From contig NZ_SRMQ01000011.1 of NCBI RefSeq assembly GCF_004768785.1, positions 1 to 64,000 on the forward strand: a stretch of DNA of 64,000 bases, read 5' to 3'. The notes under the pieces were generated by a model. It was not told the DNA's origin. It saw only the letters and a program-made list of their open reading frames with translations, and made no database searches. Each line of letters begins with the position of its first letter. The stretch's first letter is position 1. The position numbers were made by a program, and so were the translations under genes. The DNA comes from Caproiciproducens galactitolivorans. GTDB lineage: Bacteria; Bacillota; Clostridia; Oscillospirales; Acutalibacteraceae. Positions 25,263-33,568 of this stretch are shown here, one piece after another.

Positions 25263-26186
25263 CTATTGGTCAAAGCTGTTGCTGTCAAAGCCGAAGCTGC
25301 GCAAAACCTCCGCGCGGTTGCGCCAGTCTTCTTTTACCTTGACCCATAATTTCAGATTGATTTTGCAGTCAAAAAAGCGTTCCATATCCGAGCGCGCAAG
25401 GGTACCAACCTTCTTGAGCATCGCGCCTCCGTGTCCGATGATAATCCCTTTATGGCTGTCTTTTTCGCAATAGATGGTCGCATCGATATCGGTTATGCCG
25501 CTTTTGTCGCCACGCTCATGCATCCGCTCCACCACAACAGCAACACCGTGGGGAACCTCTTTGCTGCACAAACGAAGAATTTTTTCCCGTATAATTTCCC
25601 CGGCCAGAACGCGTTCCGGCTGATCGGTCAGCGTGTCTTCCTCAAAGAAATGGCCGCCGGGCATGGCAAGTTTCTCCAGCTCCGCCGTTAAATCCTTTAT
25701 GCCGTTGCCGTCAATCGCGGAAACCGGTACGACCGCTTCAAACTCATAGAGAGCGGAAAGCTCGGAAATCTGGGACATCAGTTCGGTTTTCTGCGCCAGC
25801 AGGTCGATTTTATTGATTGCAAGAACCGCCGGCATTTGGAGCGCCTTGAATTTTTCAATCAGCGTCAAATCCGCAGGGGACGTTTTTCTCCCCGCTTCCA
25901 CAACCAAAAGGCATGCATCCACACCAGCAACAGACTCGCTTACGGAACGCGCCATATACTCGCCGAGCCGGTTGTGCGGCTTTAAAAGGCCGGGCGTGTC
26001 AATAAAAACAAGCTGATATTCCCCTTGCGTCAGCACGCCCATAATGCGCGTGCGCGTTGTCTGCGGCTTATTGGAAACAATCGCAACCTTTTGCCCGAGC
26101 ATCGCGTTCAAAAGGGAGGATTTTCCTACGTTCGGACGGCCTACAATCGCGATAAAGGCCGATTTCTGCCCTGTTTGCTCTACCAT
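25263..26186 (-). CDS. era: GTPase Era
   Basis: Ribosome-assembly GTPase that checks the 16S 3' end. Start MVEQTGQKSAFIAIVG behind AAGGAG. G1 GRPNVGKSS, G2 TTRTRIMG, G3 DTPGL, G4 NKID; C-terminal KH domain with IIIGHGGAMLKKVGTLAR. 307 aa. Confidence 0.97.
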   Translation of the reverse strand: MVEQTGQKSAFIAIVGRPNVGKSSLLNAMLGQKVAIVSNKPQTTRTRIMGVLTQGEYQLVFIDTPGLLKPHNRLGEYMARSVSESVAGVDACLLVVEAGRKTSPADLTLIEKFKALQMPAVLAINKIDLLAQKTELMSQISELSALYEFEAVVPVSAIDGNGIKDLTAELEKLAMPGGHFFEEDTLTDQPERVLAGEIIREKILRLCSKEVPHGVAVVVERMHERGDKSGITDIDATIYCEKDSHKGIIIGHGGAMLKKVGTLARSDMERFFDCKINLKLWVKVKEDWRNRAEVLRSFGFDSNSFDQ

Positions 26187-26196
26187 GTGCTTCTCC

Positions 26197-26679
26197 TTAT
26201 TCTTCACGTTTTCTGCGGATACGGTCACGGATTCCAGTCGGACCCGATATGATAAAGACAATGCTAATTACGAGGGACACGGCAAGCGCAAGAAGCATCA
26301 GCGGCTTTGAGGTGAAAAACTGGAAGATCTGCAAAAAGGCCGCCGGCTGCCAGAATACGCATATTCCAACGGCAACGGCAAAAACAGCACAAACCAGAAC
26401 CGCCCCTGCCGCCATATCCTTTACGATACGGACAACTGGGTTAAAGCTGGCAGCACTCATATCGCAAAGCTCCTCCGCCACCGTGTTGAACAGTTCCGCC
26501 GCCATCACCATGGCAACGGCCAAGAATATCGCCGCATAGCTTGTCCGCGACATTTCGAAAAAAAGCGAAAACACGAATACATACAGCGCTGCTACTGTAT
26601 GTATTCGCATATTCCGTTCATTGTTAACACAGTAAACGATCCCTCGAAAAGCATATTTAAAGCTTTTAAAAAGTCGCAA
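26197..26679 (-). CDS. dgkA: Diacylglycerol/undecaprenol kinase family protein with an extra helix
   Basis: In Firmicutes this family phosphorylates undecaprenol to recycle the wall lipid carrier. The family core is present in residues 1-115: FKYAFRGIVYCVNNERNMRIH, catalytic AAELFNTVAEELCD, and ...VRIVKDMAAGAVLV. 160 aa against the usual ~120-130: residues ~125-150 add a fourth hydrophobic helix and a basic tail (DRIRRKREE). Between ybeY and era, the normal order. Confidence 0.92.
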   Translation of the reverse strand: MRLFKSFKYAFRGIVYCVNNERNMRIHTVAALYVFVFSLFFEMSRTSYAAIFLAVAMVMAAELFNTVAEELCDMSAASFNPVVRIVKDMAAGAVLVCAVFAVAVGICVFWQPAAFLQIFQFFTSKPLMLLALAVSLVISIVFIISGPTGIRDRIRRKREE

Positions 26680-26682
26680 ACC

Positions 26683-27192
26683 TTATTCCTCATCCTCGTC
26701 CAGTACATAACTGCTTGTTCCCGGAAGGCCAAGCTGCGTCATGACCAATTCTTCTTTTTCGCGCATATGGACTCTTTGAATGCCACCGTTCACATGGTCG
26801 TAACCAAGAAGGTGCAACATGGAATGTACAGAAAGGTACCCTACCTCGCGCTCAAGGCTGTGCCCATAACGCTCCGCCTGTTCCACGGCCTTTTCCATGG
26901 AAATAACGATATCGCCCAGAATCTTTGCGCCGGTGGAATGATTAATATCGTAAACACCGTTTTCCCCCATTGGGAAAGAAAGAACATCCGTTGGAACATC
27001 CTTATTCCGGTACTGTTTATTCAGCTCCTGAATCTGTTGGTTGTTTACAAAGGTTACGCTGATTTCTGCAGGCGAATCAAATTTTTCCAGCCTAAGTACG
27101 GCGTTGCAGCACCTGCGAACCAGCATGCGTAAGCCCGTTGGAATCTTTACTTCTTTTTGCTTGTTTTCAATAATTACTCTAATCTTTTCCAT
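26683..27192 (-). CDS. ybeY: Endoribonuclease YbeY
   Basis: Zinc-dependent single-strand RNase for 16S 3'-end maturation and ribosome quality control. Metal site VHSMLHLLGYDH (H-x3-H-x5-H) and the conserved LSFPMGENG. 169 aa; ends in an acidic tail (VLDEDEE). 6 bases behind phoH. Confidence 0.96.
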   Translation of the reverse strand: MEKIRVIIENKQKEVKIPTGLRMLVRRCCNAVLRLEKFDSPAEISVTFVNNQQIQELNKQYRNKDVPTDVLSFPMGENGVYDINHSTGAKILGDIVISMEKAVEQAERYGHSLEREVGYLSVHSMLHLLGYDHVNGGIQRVHMREKEELVMTQLGLPGTSSYVLDEDEE

Positions 27193-27198
27193 AATTAA

Positions 27199-28158
27199 TT
27201 AACGCCCGGCCTCCTCGTTTTTTTCATATGCTTTAATTATGTCCTGCACCAGCTTATGGCGCACAACATCTTTTTCATTAAACCTTACTTGTGCTATATC
27301 GTCCACATCCCGTAAAATTTTAATAACATCTTTTAAACCGGATCTGCGGCCGTCGGGCAGATCAATCTGCGTTACATCGCCCGTTATGACCATCTTCGAA
27401 TTAAACCCCAGCCGGGTAAGAAACATCTTCATCTGCTCCGGCGTGGTATTCTGCGCTTCATCCAGGATAATAAAGCTGTCGTCCAGCGTCCTTCCGCGCA
27501 TATATGCCAGCGGGGCCACCTCAATGTTACCCCTCTCGACATACCGCTGATACGTTTCTGCTCCAAGCATATCGAACAGCGCGTCATACAGGGGGCGCAG
27601 ATAGGGGTCTACCTTCTGCTGGAGATCCCCCGGCAGAAACCCCAGTTTTTCCCCGGCTTCTACCGCCGGGCGCGTCAGGATGATACGGTTCACTTCCTGC
27701 GCACGGAACGCCGTTACCGCGAGCGCCACGGCAAGGTAAGTCTTGCCGGTTCCTGCGGGGCCAATCCCAATCGTAATCGTATTTTTCTTAATCGCGTTGC
27801 AGTATTTTTTCTGCCCCAGCGTTTTCGCCTTGACCGGCTTCCCTTTCGATGTTATGCAAATGCAGTCGCCTGCAAGCATTTCAATTTTTGACTCACTGCC
27901 TTCGTTTACTAACGAAATACAGTAGCGTACATTTTGCTCGCTCAATGCTTCTCCGCGGTTGATCAGCGTTAAAAGGCTGTCGATGGTGCGAACCGCCAAA
28001 GCCACCTCTTCCGGTTCCCCAGAAACTTTTATTTCGCTGTCCCTTCCAACGATGCTGACATGGTACTCTTTCTCAATCAGCTTGATATTTTCGTCAAAGT
28101 TGCCGAAAAGGGCAACCGCTTGCTCCATACGGTCTATATTAATCCTTTGTTCAAACAT
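27199..28158 (-). CDS. phoH: PhoH-like ATPase (YbeZ type)
   Basis: Cytosolic P-loop NTPase that pairs with YbeY in RNA processing. KH-like N-domain (~1-110), then Walker A GIGPAGTGKTYLAV and Walker B FIILDEAQNTTPEQMKMFLTR with VITGDVTQIDLP. 319 aa, standard. Confidence 0.96.
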   Translation of the reverse strand: MFEQRINIDRMEQAVALFGNFDENIKLIEKEYHVSIVGRDSEIKVSGEPEEVALAVRTIDSLLTLINRGEALSEQNVRYCISLVNEGSESKIEMLAGDCICITSKGKPVKAKTLGQKKYCNAIKKNTITIGIGPAGTGKTYLAVALAVTAFRAQEVNRIILTRPAVEAGEKLGFLPGDLQQKVDPYLRPLYDALFDMLGAETYQRYVERGNIEVAPLAYMRGRTLDDSFIILDEAQNTTPEQMKMFLTRLGFNSKMVITGDVTQIDLPDGRRSGLKDVIKILRDVDDIAQVRFNEKDVVRHKLVQDIIKAYEKNEEAGR

Positions 28159-28264
28159 CCAATCACCTTAAAGAAGTATCGGCGGCAAATGTCACTCGAT
28201 AAATTGTTTTTATTATAACACAACAATTCAATTTCGTCACCACAATAAATGTTAAAAATTGTTT

Positions 28265-29446
28265 CTATTCTATTAATATTTCTGATTCTTGGGCAATATT
28301 TTCTTCACATTTTATAAACAAATCATAATTCAGTCTTGTTCCGGTTATCCTTTCCGTCGTACTGGAGGTAATGATTTTTGCATCTTTCAGTTCCCCCTTT
28401 ATCTTCTCCTGTATCATTTTCTGCGCCTGCGCCACCGCTTGCTCCTTTGTAAGCGTAACCGCTTGCATCTCCTCCTGCGTCCACGTTTCTTCGTAGATGC
28501 TAATCGGCAGAACCGAGTTCATAAGCTTTATATCGGTATGTACCCCTTCCGCCTGATAGCTCGCGTCCGGTTTCCCAACAAAAGTCAGCGGTATGCGGGC
28601 ACCAAACAGGCAGAAGCTGCGCCTGGTTACCGTCTTTCCCGTCGGCTTTTTAACCATCTGTTTTAAATCGACTTCTGTAGTAAAATTGTGTGATGTTTCC
28701 GCAATCACCTTCCCTCCCGCATGCTTAAGGGAGACCTCGCCCGCATTATTTTCCACCACACCGCTGATCAGAAGCTGCCCTTCGACGACGGCGTCGCCTT
28801 CCTTCACCTGCGGAGTACCTGTATAAACCTCCATGGAAACGATCTGTCCCGTCCGGGAGGCTTTTATATTGCAGAAATTCTGCTTTTCCTTTTCGATTAT
28901 GGGCGGCCGATCGATCTTTTCCTGAAGATGGATTTCGGCGCAGCAGCCTCTTGTGTTCACCGACATCCAGCTGATTTTCGGAAATTTCAGCATTAGCTTT
29001 TGCTGCAGCTCCAACGGACGCACCCTTGACTTCAAAGTGCCGGTGGTTATCCCCTGCTGGGTGAGCTCCAATTGGATCTGCTGGGTTGGGATGGTTTCAT
29101 TCCCAACAATTTCGATACTCCAGACACGAATGGAAAGCAGATACAGCACAAGGAAAAACAGAACCGCACCGTAAAGAATCCCTTTGCGCTTCCGGATTCC
29201 CTTTGTCGCGAACGGAAAGCCGTGTTTATCCAGCACCTTTAGCTTCGCGTTCGCCTTTCGCGCGCAGGAGCGAAGGTCGCGGTAGTTTTGAACGGCCACG
29301 CAGGCTTCGCATTCCCTGCCGCCCTTAATATTCCATAAATTGATTCCGGAACGGGCGCAGTAATTCAGAAAACGTTCGGAACTGCCGCCGGGCGCTTTGA
29401 AGTGCACGTAGCCCAGAAGCCAGCGCGTCAGACGTAAAGAAATCAT
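28265..29446 (-). CDS. yqfD: Sporulation protein YqfD
   Basis: Stage IV sporulation membrane protein family. 393 aa: ~90 cytosolic residues with a Cys cluster, one membrane helix (~92-112), and a large extracellular part containing VRPLELQQKLMLKFPKISWMSVNTRGCCAEIHLQEKIDRP, typical of YqfD. Deletion in Bacillus blocks sporulation at stage IV. Between yqfC and phoH as in Bacillus. Confidence 0.94.
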   Translation of the reverse strand: MISLRLTRWLLGYVHFKAPGGSSERFLNYCARSGINLWNIKGGRECEACVAVQNYRDLRSCARKANAKLKVLDKHGFPFATKGIRKRKGILYGAVLFFLVLYLLSIRVWSIEIVGNETIPTQQIQLELTQQGITTGTLKSRVRPLELQQKLMLKFPKISWMSVNTRGCCAEIHLQEKIDRPPIIEKEKQNFCNIKASRTGQIVSMEVYTGTPQVKEGDAVVEGQLLISGVVENNAGEVSLKHAGGKVIAETSHNFTTEVDLKQMVKKPTGKTVTRRSFCLFGARIPLTFVGKPDASYQAEGVHTDIKLMNSVLPISIYEETWTQEEMQAVTLTKEQAVAQAQKMIQEKIKGELKDAKIITSSTTERITGTRLNYDLFIKCEENIAQESEILIE

Positions 29447-29455
29447 CCCTCCACC

Positions 29456-29713
29456 TCACACAATAAACTCAATCCCGGTTAAAAAGCCCGTCACCACCAA
29501 AGAGTCTGCGGTAAGGCATTTAATCACAAGGCCACGGCCGGAAAAGCGGACAATCAGCTTGCCCGTTTTAATCCGAACTACATCGGTATCATACTCAAGC
29601 ACGCCGCTGCAGCCGTCTACAATTACTTCCTGATTCCCGTTGATTTCCATATGGGACGGCATTTTCAGCGGCGCCGTCAGCTTTTGGATATTCACTTTTT
29701 TAACCAATCTCAT
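29456..29713 (-). CDS. yqfC: Sporulation protein YqfC (YabP/YqfC family)
   Basis: 85 aa from the ATG at MRLVKKVNIQ, behind GAGGG; a TTG four codons upstream overlaps the ribosome site. YabP-family beta protein: EINGNQEVIVDGCSGVLEYDTDVVRIKTGKLIVRFSGRGLVIK. First gene of the yqfC-...-recO run; in Bacillus it is under SigE, but I could not confirm a SigE promoter here. Confidence 0.92.
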   Translation of the reverse strand: MRLVKKVNIQKLTAPLKMPSHMEINGNQEVIVDGCSGVLEYDTDVVRIKTGKLIVRFSGRGLVIKCLTADSLVVTGFLTGIEFIV

Positions 29714-29841
29714 CGCCGCCCTCAACGTTTTGTCACATAAAGCCTATGCGAACGGTGGCGTAAATATCCGCGCGGCGGCATATATATAATTTTGTAGTGC
29801 TCAGATAAGCAGGGAATAATGGTAGAAACGGTGGTAGATAT

Positions 29842-30900
29842 ATGAAAATCAGACAGAACCTTCTGCTCATTCTTACATTTCTCGCCGCGTGTGCGCTGCT
29901 CATTTTCCCAGCGGAAGCGGCGACCGGCGCAAAAAACGGAATCTGCTACTGCCTGCAAATCCTGGTTCCATCCCTGTACCCATTCATGGTATTATCCGTA
30001 TTCATTGTAAAATCCGGACTTTCCGATAAAATTGGAAAAATATTTGAAGGCCCCTGCCGCACGGTCCTAAAGCTTCCGGGAAGCGCCGCCGCGACCATTC
30101 TTATGAGCGCGGTCGGCGGGTACCCCACCGGCGCGCGCGGGATCGCCTCCCTGTATGAACGCGGCTCCTTAACGGAAAAGCAGGCGGCGCGCATGCTGTG
30201 CTTCTGTGTAAACGCCGGGCCCGCCTTTGTAATCAGCGCGGTAGGCGCCGGTTTTTTAAGGAATGCCCGCGCAGGCGGGATTCTTTTTGCTTCGCAGCTG
30301 ATTGCCTCCTTTTTCCTAAGCATCCTGTGCAGCATCCCGGCAAAAAATGAAACGGTGCCACGCGGAACCGGAAAGCAGCGGAAAACCGGGATGGCAGACG
30401 CGCTTGTGCTTTCGGCGGCGGACGCCGCTCACGCAATGGTCGGGATGTGCTGCTTTGTCATCTTATTCGCCGCTTTTTTAAATCTGTTCCGAATCTGGGT
30501 AACGCACCCGGCTGCCTCGGCGGCACTATCGGCATTCATGGAGGTAACGGGCGGATGCTCCGACCTTACAAAGCTTGGGGTTCCGCTGTGGGCGTTTTCG
30601 CTTGCCATCGGCTGGGGCGGGGTCAGCGTCCATTTCCAGATTCTCTCCTTTTTTACCAACGTCAAGGTTCCTCTTGCCCGATTTGTTTTTTACCGCGTGC
30701 TGCACGGGCTGCTCGCCGCGCTGACCACCGTACTGCTGATGCGGGCATTTCCGGTTGATACCGAAGCGTTCAGCAATATCGCAAGACCGCTTACTCCGGC
30801 TCTTTCCGGCTCCGTTCCCGCTTCTGCGGCATTAATTTTTCTTTGCATCGCACTCATAATCTGCCTTCCTCGTGAAAAACTGGAATTTGAAGATACCTAA
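29842..30900 (+). CDS. ylbJ: Sporulation integral membrane protein YlbJ
   Basis: 352 aa, about eight hydrophobic helices of the nucleoside-recognition (Gate) type. Signatures PSLYPFMVLSVFIVKSGL and SAVGGYPTGARGIASLYERG, then CFCVNAGPAFVISAVGAG. YlbJ is a SigE-dependent protein needed for the spore cortex in Bacillus. Divergent from yqfC. Confidence 0.92.
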   Translation: MKIRQNLLLILTFLAACALLIFPAEAATGAKNGICYCLQILVPSLYPFMVLSVFIVKSGLSDKIGKIFEGPCRTVLKLPGSAAATILMSAVGGYPTGARGIASLYERGSLTEKQAARMLCFCVNAGPAFVISAVGAGFLRNARAGGILFASQLIASFFLSILCSIPAKNETVPRGTGKQRKTGMADALVLSAADAAHAMVGMCCFVILFAAFLNLFRIWVTHPAASAALSAFMEVTGGCSDLTKLGVPLWAFSLAIGWGGVSVHFQILSFFTNVKVPLARFVFYRVLHGLLAALTTVLLMRAFPVDTEAFSNIARPLTPALSGSVPASAALIFLCIALIICLPREKLEFEDT

Positions 30901-30909
30901 TGCTATAAT
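30901..30909 (+). promoter_or_regulatory. Extended -10 promoter of the 73-aa gene
   Basis: TGCTATAAT directly after the ylbJ stop; no clear -35, which an extended -10 can tolerate. Confidence 0.5.
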
Positions 30910-30972
30910 AGGGTTGTCAAAGAAATTCTATACACCCGAAGATTACATTTTTGAATTTTAGGAGAGCAGAAA

Positions 30973-31194
30973 ATGTTTGGGAAGAAAAAAGAAAAGTTAT
31001 TTGGCAATAATATTGAAATCAATTGCAAATACTGCGCAAACAGTACCGACTTTGACGGAGCGGACGTCTGCACCCTTGGAAGGTATCTTCAGCCGGACGG
31101 AAGCTGTAGCCGTTTCTCCTACGACCCGCTGAAACGCTCACCGAATAATCTTCCGCCTTTAAAGCGCTACCGCGCGGATGATTTTAAACTATAA
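30973..31194 (+). CDS. Conserved small cysteine protein of unknown function
   Basis: 73 aa behind AGGAG. Basic start MFGKKKEKLFGNN, four Cys (NCKYCANS, VCTLG, SCSRF) in a CxxC...C...C pattern that could hold a metal, and the ending YDPLKR...FKL. Small proteins with this Cys pattern and a 'YDPLKR-P...DF' tail recur in Clostridia; I know no function. Own promoter and terminator. Confidence 0.8.
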   Translation: MFGKKKEKLFGNNIEINCKYCANSTDFDGADVCTLGRYLQPDGSCSRFSYDPLKRSPNNLPPLKRYRADDFKL

Positions 31195-31212
31195 ACAGCA
31201 CCTCTATGGTAT

Positions 31213-31248
31213 AAAAAACCACCGCGAAATTTTCACGGCGTTTTTTTT
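31213..31248 (+). terminator. Terminator of the 73-aa gene
   Basis: CCGCGAAA pairs with TTTCACGG (one mismatch), flanked by an A run on the left and eight T on the right; works in principle in both directions. Confidence 0.75.
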
Positions 31249-31425
31249 AGCCCGTATCGATGAAAAACCTTTGCGGGAAATCGGGTTTCTCCATCCGGTT
31301 TTCGTTGTATTGAATTATAACATAATCGGGGCCGTCCGTCTAACCGACTCGGGTTTCCAAAGGATATATAATTCTTCATTGCCATATGCACGTCTTTACG
31401 CTATACTAAAAAAGAGGTGATAAAA

Positions 31426-31533
31426 TTGAGAAAAGGCTTGTCCATTGCCGAGTTTGTGCTCGGAATCATTACCGCATTATGCGGCGCGGCGGTTGTTGCG
31501 CTGAGCGCCGTCAGTCTGAAACAGGAAAACTGA
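31426..31533 (+). CDS. 35-aa single-helix membrane peptide (TTG start)
   Basis: Starts at TTG, 7 bases behind a near-perfect ribosome site AAGAGGTGA. Reads MRKGLSIAEFVLGIITALCG then AAVVALSAVSLKQEN. Two basic residues, one hydrophobic helix with small residues (~6-30), polar tail. No family recognised; too short to judge by similarity. The ribosome site and the clean topology are the evidence that it is translated. Confidence 0.55.
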   Translation: MRKGLSIAEFVLGIITALCGAAVVALSAVSLKQEN

Positions 31534-31673
31534 ACGATTTACTGAAACCGCACCGTTGTTCCATTGGAACACAGGTGCAGTTTTGTTTCTACAGGATTCT
31601 TCTTCCGGAGCGGTATAAAAACATAAGAAAAACATAAACTATTCAAATAACAATAACAGAATCGGAGAAAATA

Positions 31674-32339
31674 ATGAACGAAAAACGCTTTAAAAGGCTG
31701 CCCCGGCATATTGGAATTATTCCCGACGGAAATCGAAGATGGGCGGTAAAAAACGGATATGAAAAACAGGACGGATACCGGTTCGGCATCCAGCCCGGTT
31801 TTGAGCTTTACAGGCTTTGCCTGGAACTGGGCATTCAGGAAATGACATTTTATGGCTTTACGATTGACAATACCAAACGCCCAGCTGTACAGACCCGGGC
31901 GTTTCAGAAAGCCTGCGTGGACGCGGTTCAGAATTTGGCAAATCAGGACGCCGACCTTCTGATCGTCGGCAATACGAATTCCCCTTTGTTTCCTCCGGAA
32001 CTGCTTCCCTATTCCGAGCGGGTCAAATTCGGCCGCGGGCTTATGAAAATCAATTTTCTCGTAAATTACGGCTGGAACTGGGATCTTAGCTGTTCGCTGA
32101 AAAATACGGATGCAAAATTTAACGGAAATCTGGCAAATACGATCGCATCCGCCGATATTTCAAGAATCGACCTGATTATCCGCTGGGGCGGTCGGCGGCG
32201 TTTAAGCGGTTTCCTGCCGATCCAGTCGATCTACGCGGATATTTACGTTTTGGATGAGCTTTGGCCCGATTTTAAACCGGAACAGTTCTACAGAGCATTG
32301 GAATGGTATCAGGAACAGGACGTCACGCTCGGCGGCTAA
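31674..32339 (+). CDS. Divergent cis-prenyltransferase (UppS-like)
   Basis: 221 aa. Overall fold and motifs of undecaprenyl diphosphate synthase: IIPDGNRRWA with the catalytic Asp (residue 18), FYGFTIDNTKRP, INFLVNYGW, DLIIRWGGRRRLSGFLPIQSIYADIYVLDELWPDF. But several positions that are fixed in bacterial UppS differ (E. coli numbering): His43 region GH is GY, Glu198 of the GGE motif is Arg, the magnesium ligand Glu213 of YAE is Asp, and the length is ~30 aa short. DGNRRWA resembles eukaryal/archaeal enzymes. May make a different chain length or be a non-catalytic paralogue. The normal uppS, expected near frr/cdsA, is not in this window. Confidence 0.8.
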   Translation: MNEKRFKRLPRHIGIIPDGNRRWAVKNGYEKQDGYRFGIQPGFELYRLCLELGIQEMTFYGFTIDNTKRPAVQTRAFQKACVDAVQNLANQDADLLIVGNTNSPLFPPELLPYSERVKFGRGLMKINFLVNYGWNWDLSCSLKNTDAKFNGNLANTIASADISRIDLIIRWGGRRRLSGFLPIQSIYADIYVLDELWPDFKPEQFYRALEWYQEQDVTLGG

Positions 32340-32953
32340 AACAGCATTCCATAAATGCCAAGAAGAATGACAATCGCGCCAGACAGAAGCGAAACGTAAC
32401 GGGACAGAAATTTTGGGATGCAGCGTTCTCCCACATGGTATCCCAGGGTAATAAACAGCATACTTACGATAAAAGTGCAGAGGGTTGTGGTATAAATTTC
32501 AAGGCCTGCAAAGCTTGCGCCTACGCCCATTCCGAAATTATTAATCGTTAGTGCCAGAGCGAGAACGGCGGATTCCTTCGCATCAATCGTGCCCGAACAG
32601 TCCATATCCGCTTTTTCAGGCTCTTTCAGCATACGGTTCAGATCGATTTTTTGTCCTTGTTCTTCCGGTTCCTTCTTCTGCGGCTTTTTAAAAAAATCCT
32701 TTAAGAACCAGATCCCAATTCCGATCAATAAAATACTGCCAATTCGATTGGATGCGCCTGCAGGAAGATATCCGGATACCGTTTTCCCAATCGACATAGA
32801 AAAAAAAGTACCGGCGCCAATAATGGCGGCAATGAAAAAATTAATAAAAAATCCAATTTTAATCTTACGCATGCCAAATGTGATTGCAACGGCAAAATTG
32901 TCTAGATTTGCAGAAAGAGCAAATAGAAACGCAGAAAGAAAATTCACATGCAT
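32336..32953 (-). CDS. ytaF: Sporulation membrane protein YtaF (MntP-like fold)
   Basis: 205 aa, six helices in two repeats of three: ALSANLDNFAVAITFGMRKI near the N-terminus and LALTINNFGMGVGASFAG in the second half, with the Asn/Asp pair of MntP-type exporters. The cytosolic loop carries DMDCSGTIDAKES, an EF-hand-like calcium loop known in YtaF. Converges on the UppS-like gene with a 4-base overlap of their stops. Confidence 0.88.
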   Translation of the reverse strand: MHVNFLSAFLFALSANLDNFAVAITFGMRKIKIGFFINFFIAAIIGAGTFFSMSIGKTVSGYLPAGASNRIGSILLIGIGIWFLKDFFKKPQKKEPEEQGQKIDLNRMLKEPEKADMDCSGTIDAKESAVLALALTINNFGMGVGASFAGLEIYTTTLCTFIVSMLFITLGYHVGERCIPKFLSRYVSLLSGAIVILLGIYGMLF

Positions 32954-33137
32954 TCACCCGCCAAGCGCTTTTATTTCTATAATAATGCAGCAGGCGAATT
33001 TTTGTGCAAGGCCTCGATTCAATATATTCTTTTCCATTTTCCTATAACAAAATATACTAGCGGTTCAGAAGGATAGTGCTCGCGATTCTGGCAAAGCTAT
33101 ATCTGTTCGCAGACTTTATATTTAGGAGGAGAAGCGA

Positions 33138-33518
33138 ATGACGACACATGAAACGCGTACAGAAACCAAACCATCAAGCGGAGGTTCAGAACTTTTACGG
33201 TGGATAGGAAGGTTTGTCATTGTAGCAATTATCCTTATGGTTGTATCCTTCTTAACCCCCGGATTTACCATCCAGGGATTGTGGTCGTTCTTACTGGCTG
33301 CGGTAGTGATCAGCCTACTCGATTATCTTGTGGAAAGAATCATGGGCATTGATGCTTCGCCATTCGGCAAAGGATTAGCCGGATTCTTCATTTCCGCGGT
33401 CATTATATACGTCACACAATTTTTGGTGCCCGGTATGAGTGTTTCCATTATCGGCGCAATACTCGGTGCCTTGGTAATTGGTGTTCTGGACGCCCTGTTC
33501 CCGGTCAGGGTAATGTAA
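33138..33518 (+). CDS. Phage-holin-family (4-TMS) small membrane protein
   Basis: 126 aa behind AGGAGGAG. Polar N-terminus of ~22 residues, then four hydrophobic helices; matches the chromosomal 'phage holin family IV' type found as single genes in many Firmicutes. There is no lysin or other phage gene around, so it is not evidence of a prophage. Function in the host unknown. Confidence 0.8.
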   Translation: MTTHETRTETKPSSGGSELLRWIGRFVIVAIILMVVSFLTPGFTIQGLWSFLLAAVVISLLDYLVERIMGIDASPFGKGLAGFFISAVIIYVTQFLVPGMSVSIIGAILGALVIGVLDALFPVRVM

Positions 33519-33527
33519 AACGGGGTT

Positions 33528-33566
33528 AAAAAAGGGGGCTGCCAAATGGCAGCCCCCTGATTTTTT
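33528..33566. terminator. Bidirectional terminator
   Basis: 11-bp perfect stem GGGGGCTGCCA/TGGCAGCCCCC with a 2-base loop, A run on the left, T run on the right. Serves both the holin-like gene (+) and the CAP-domain gene (-). Confidence 0.95.
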
Positions 33567-33568
33567 AC

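Noticed and set aside
29726-29841. SigE promoters for yqfC and ylbJ
   Set aside because: GGCATATA is present at about 29776, but no acceptable -10 (CATACAAT type) at the right spacing on either strand, so I do not list it.
31178-31420. 80-codon frame after the 73-aa gene
   Set aside because: It starts inside the previous gene, contains that gene's terminator hairpin and has no ribosome site.
33138-33518. Possible prophage remnant because of a holin-family protein
   Set aside because: This holin family is common as isolated chromosomal genes in Firmicutes; no integrase, lysin, capsid or attachment repeats lie nearby.
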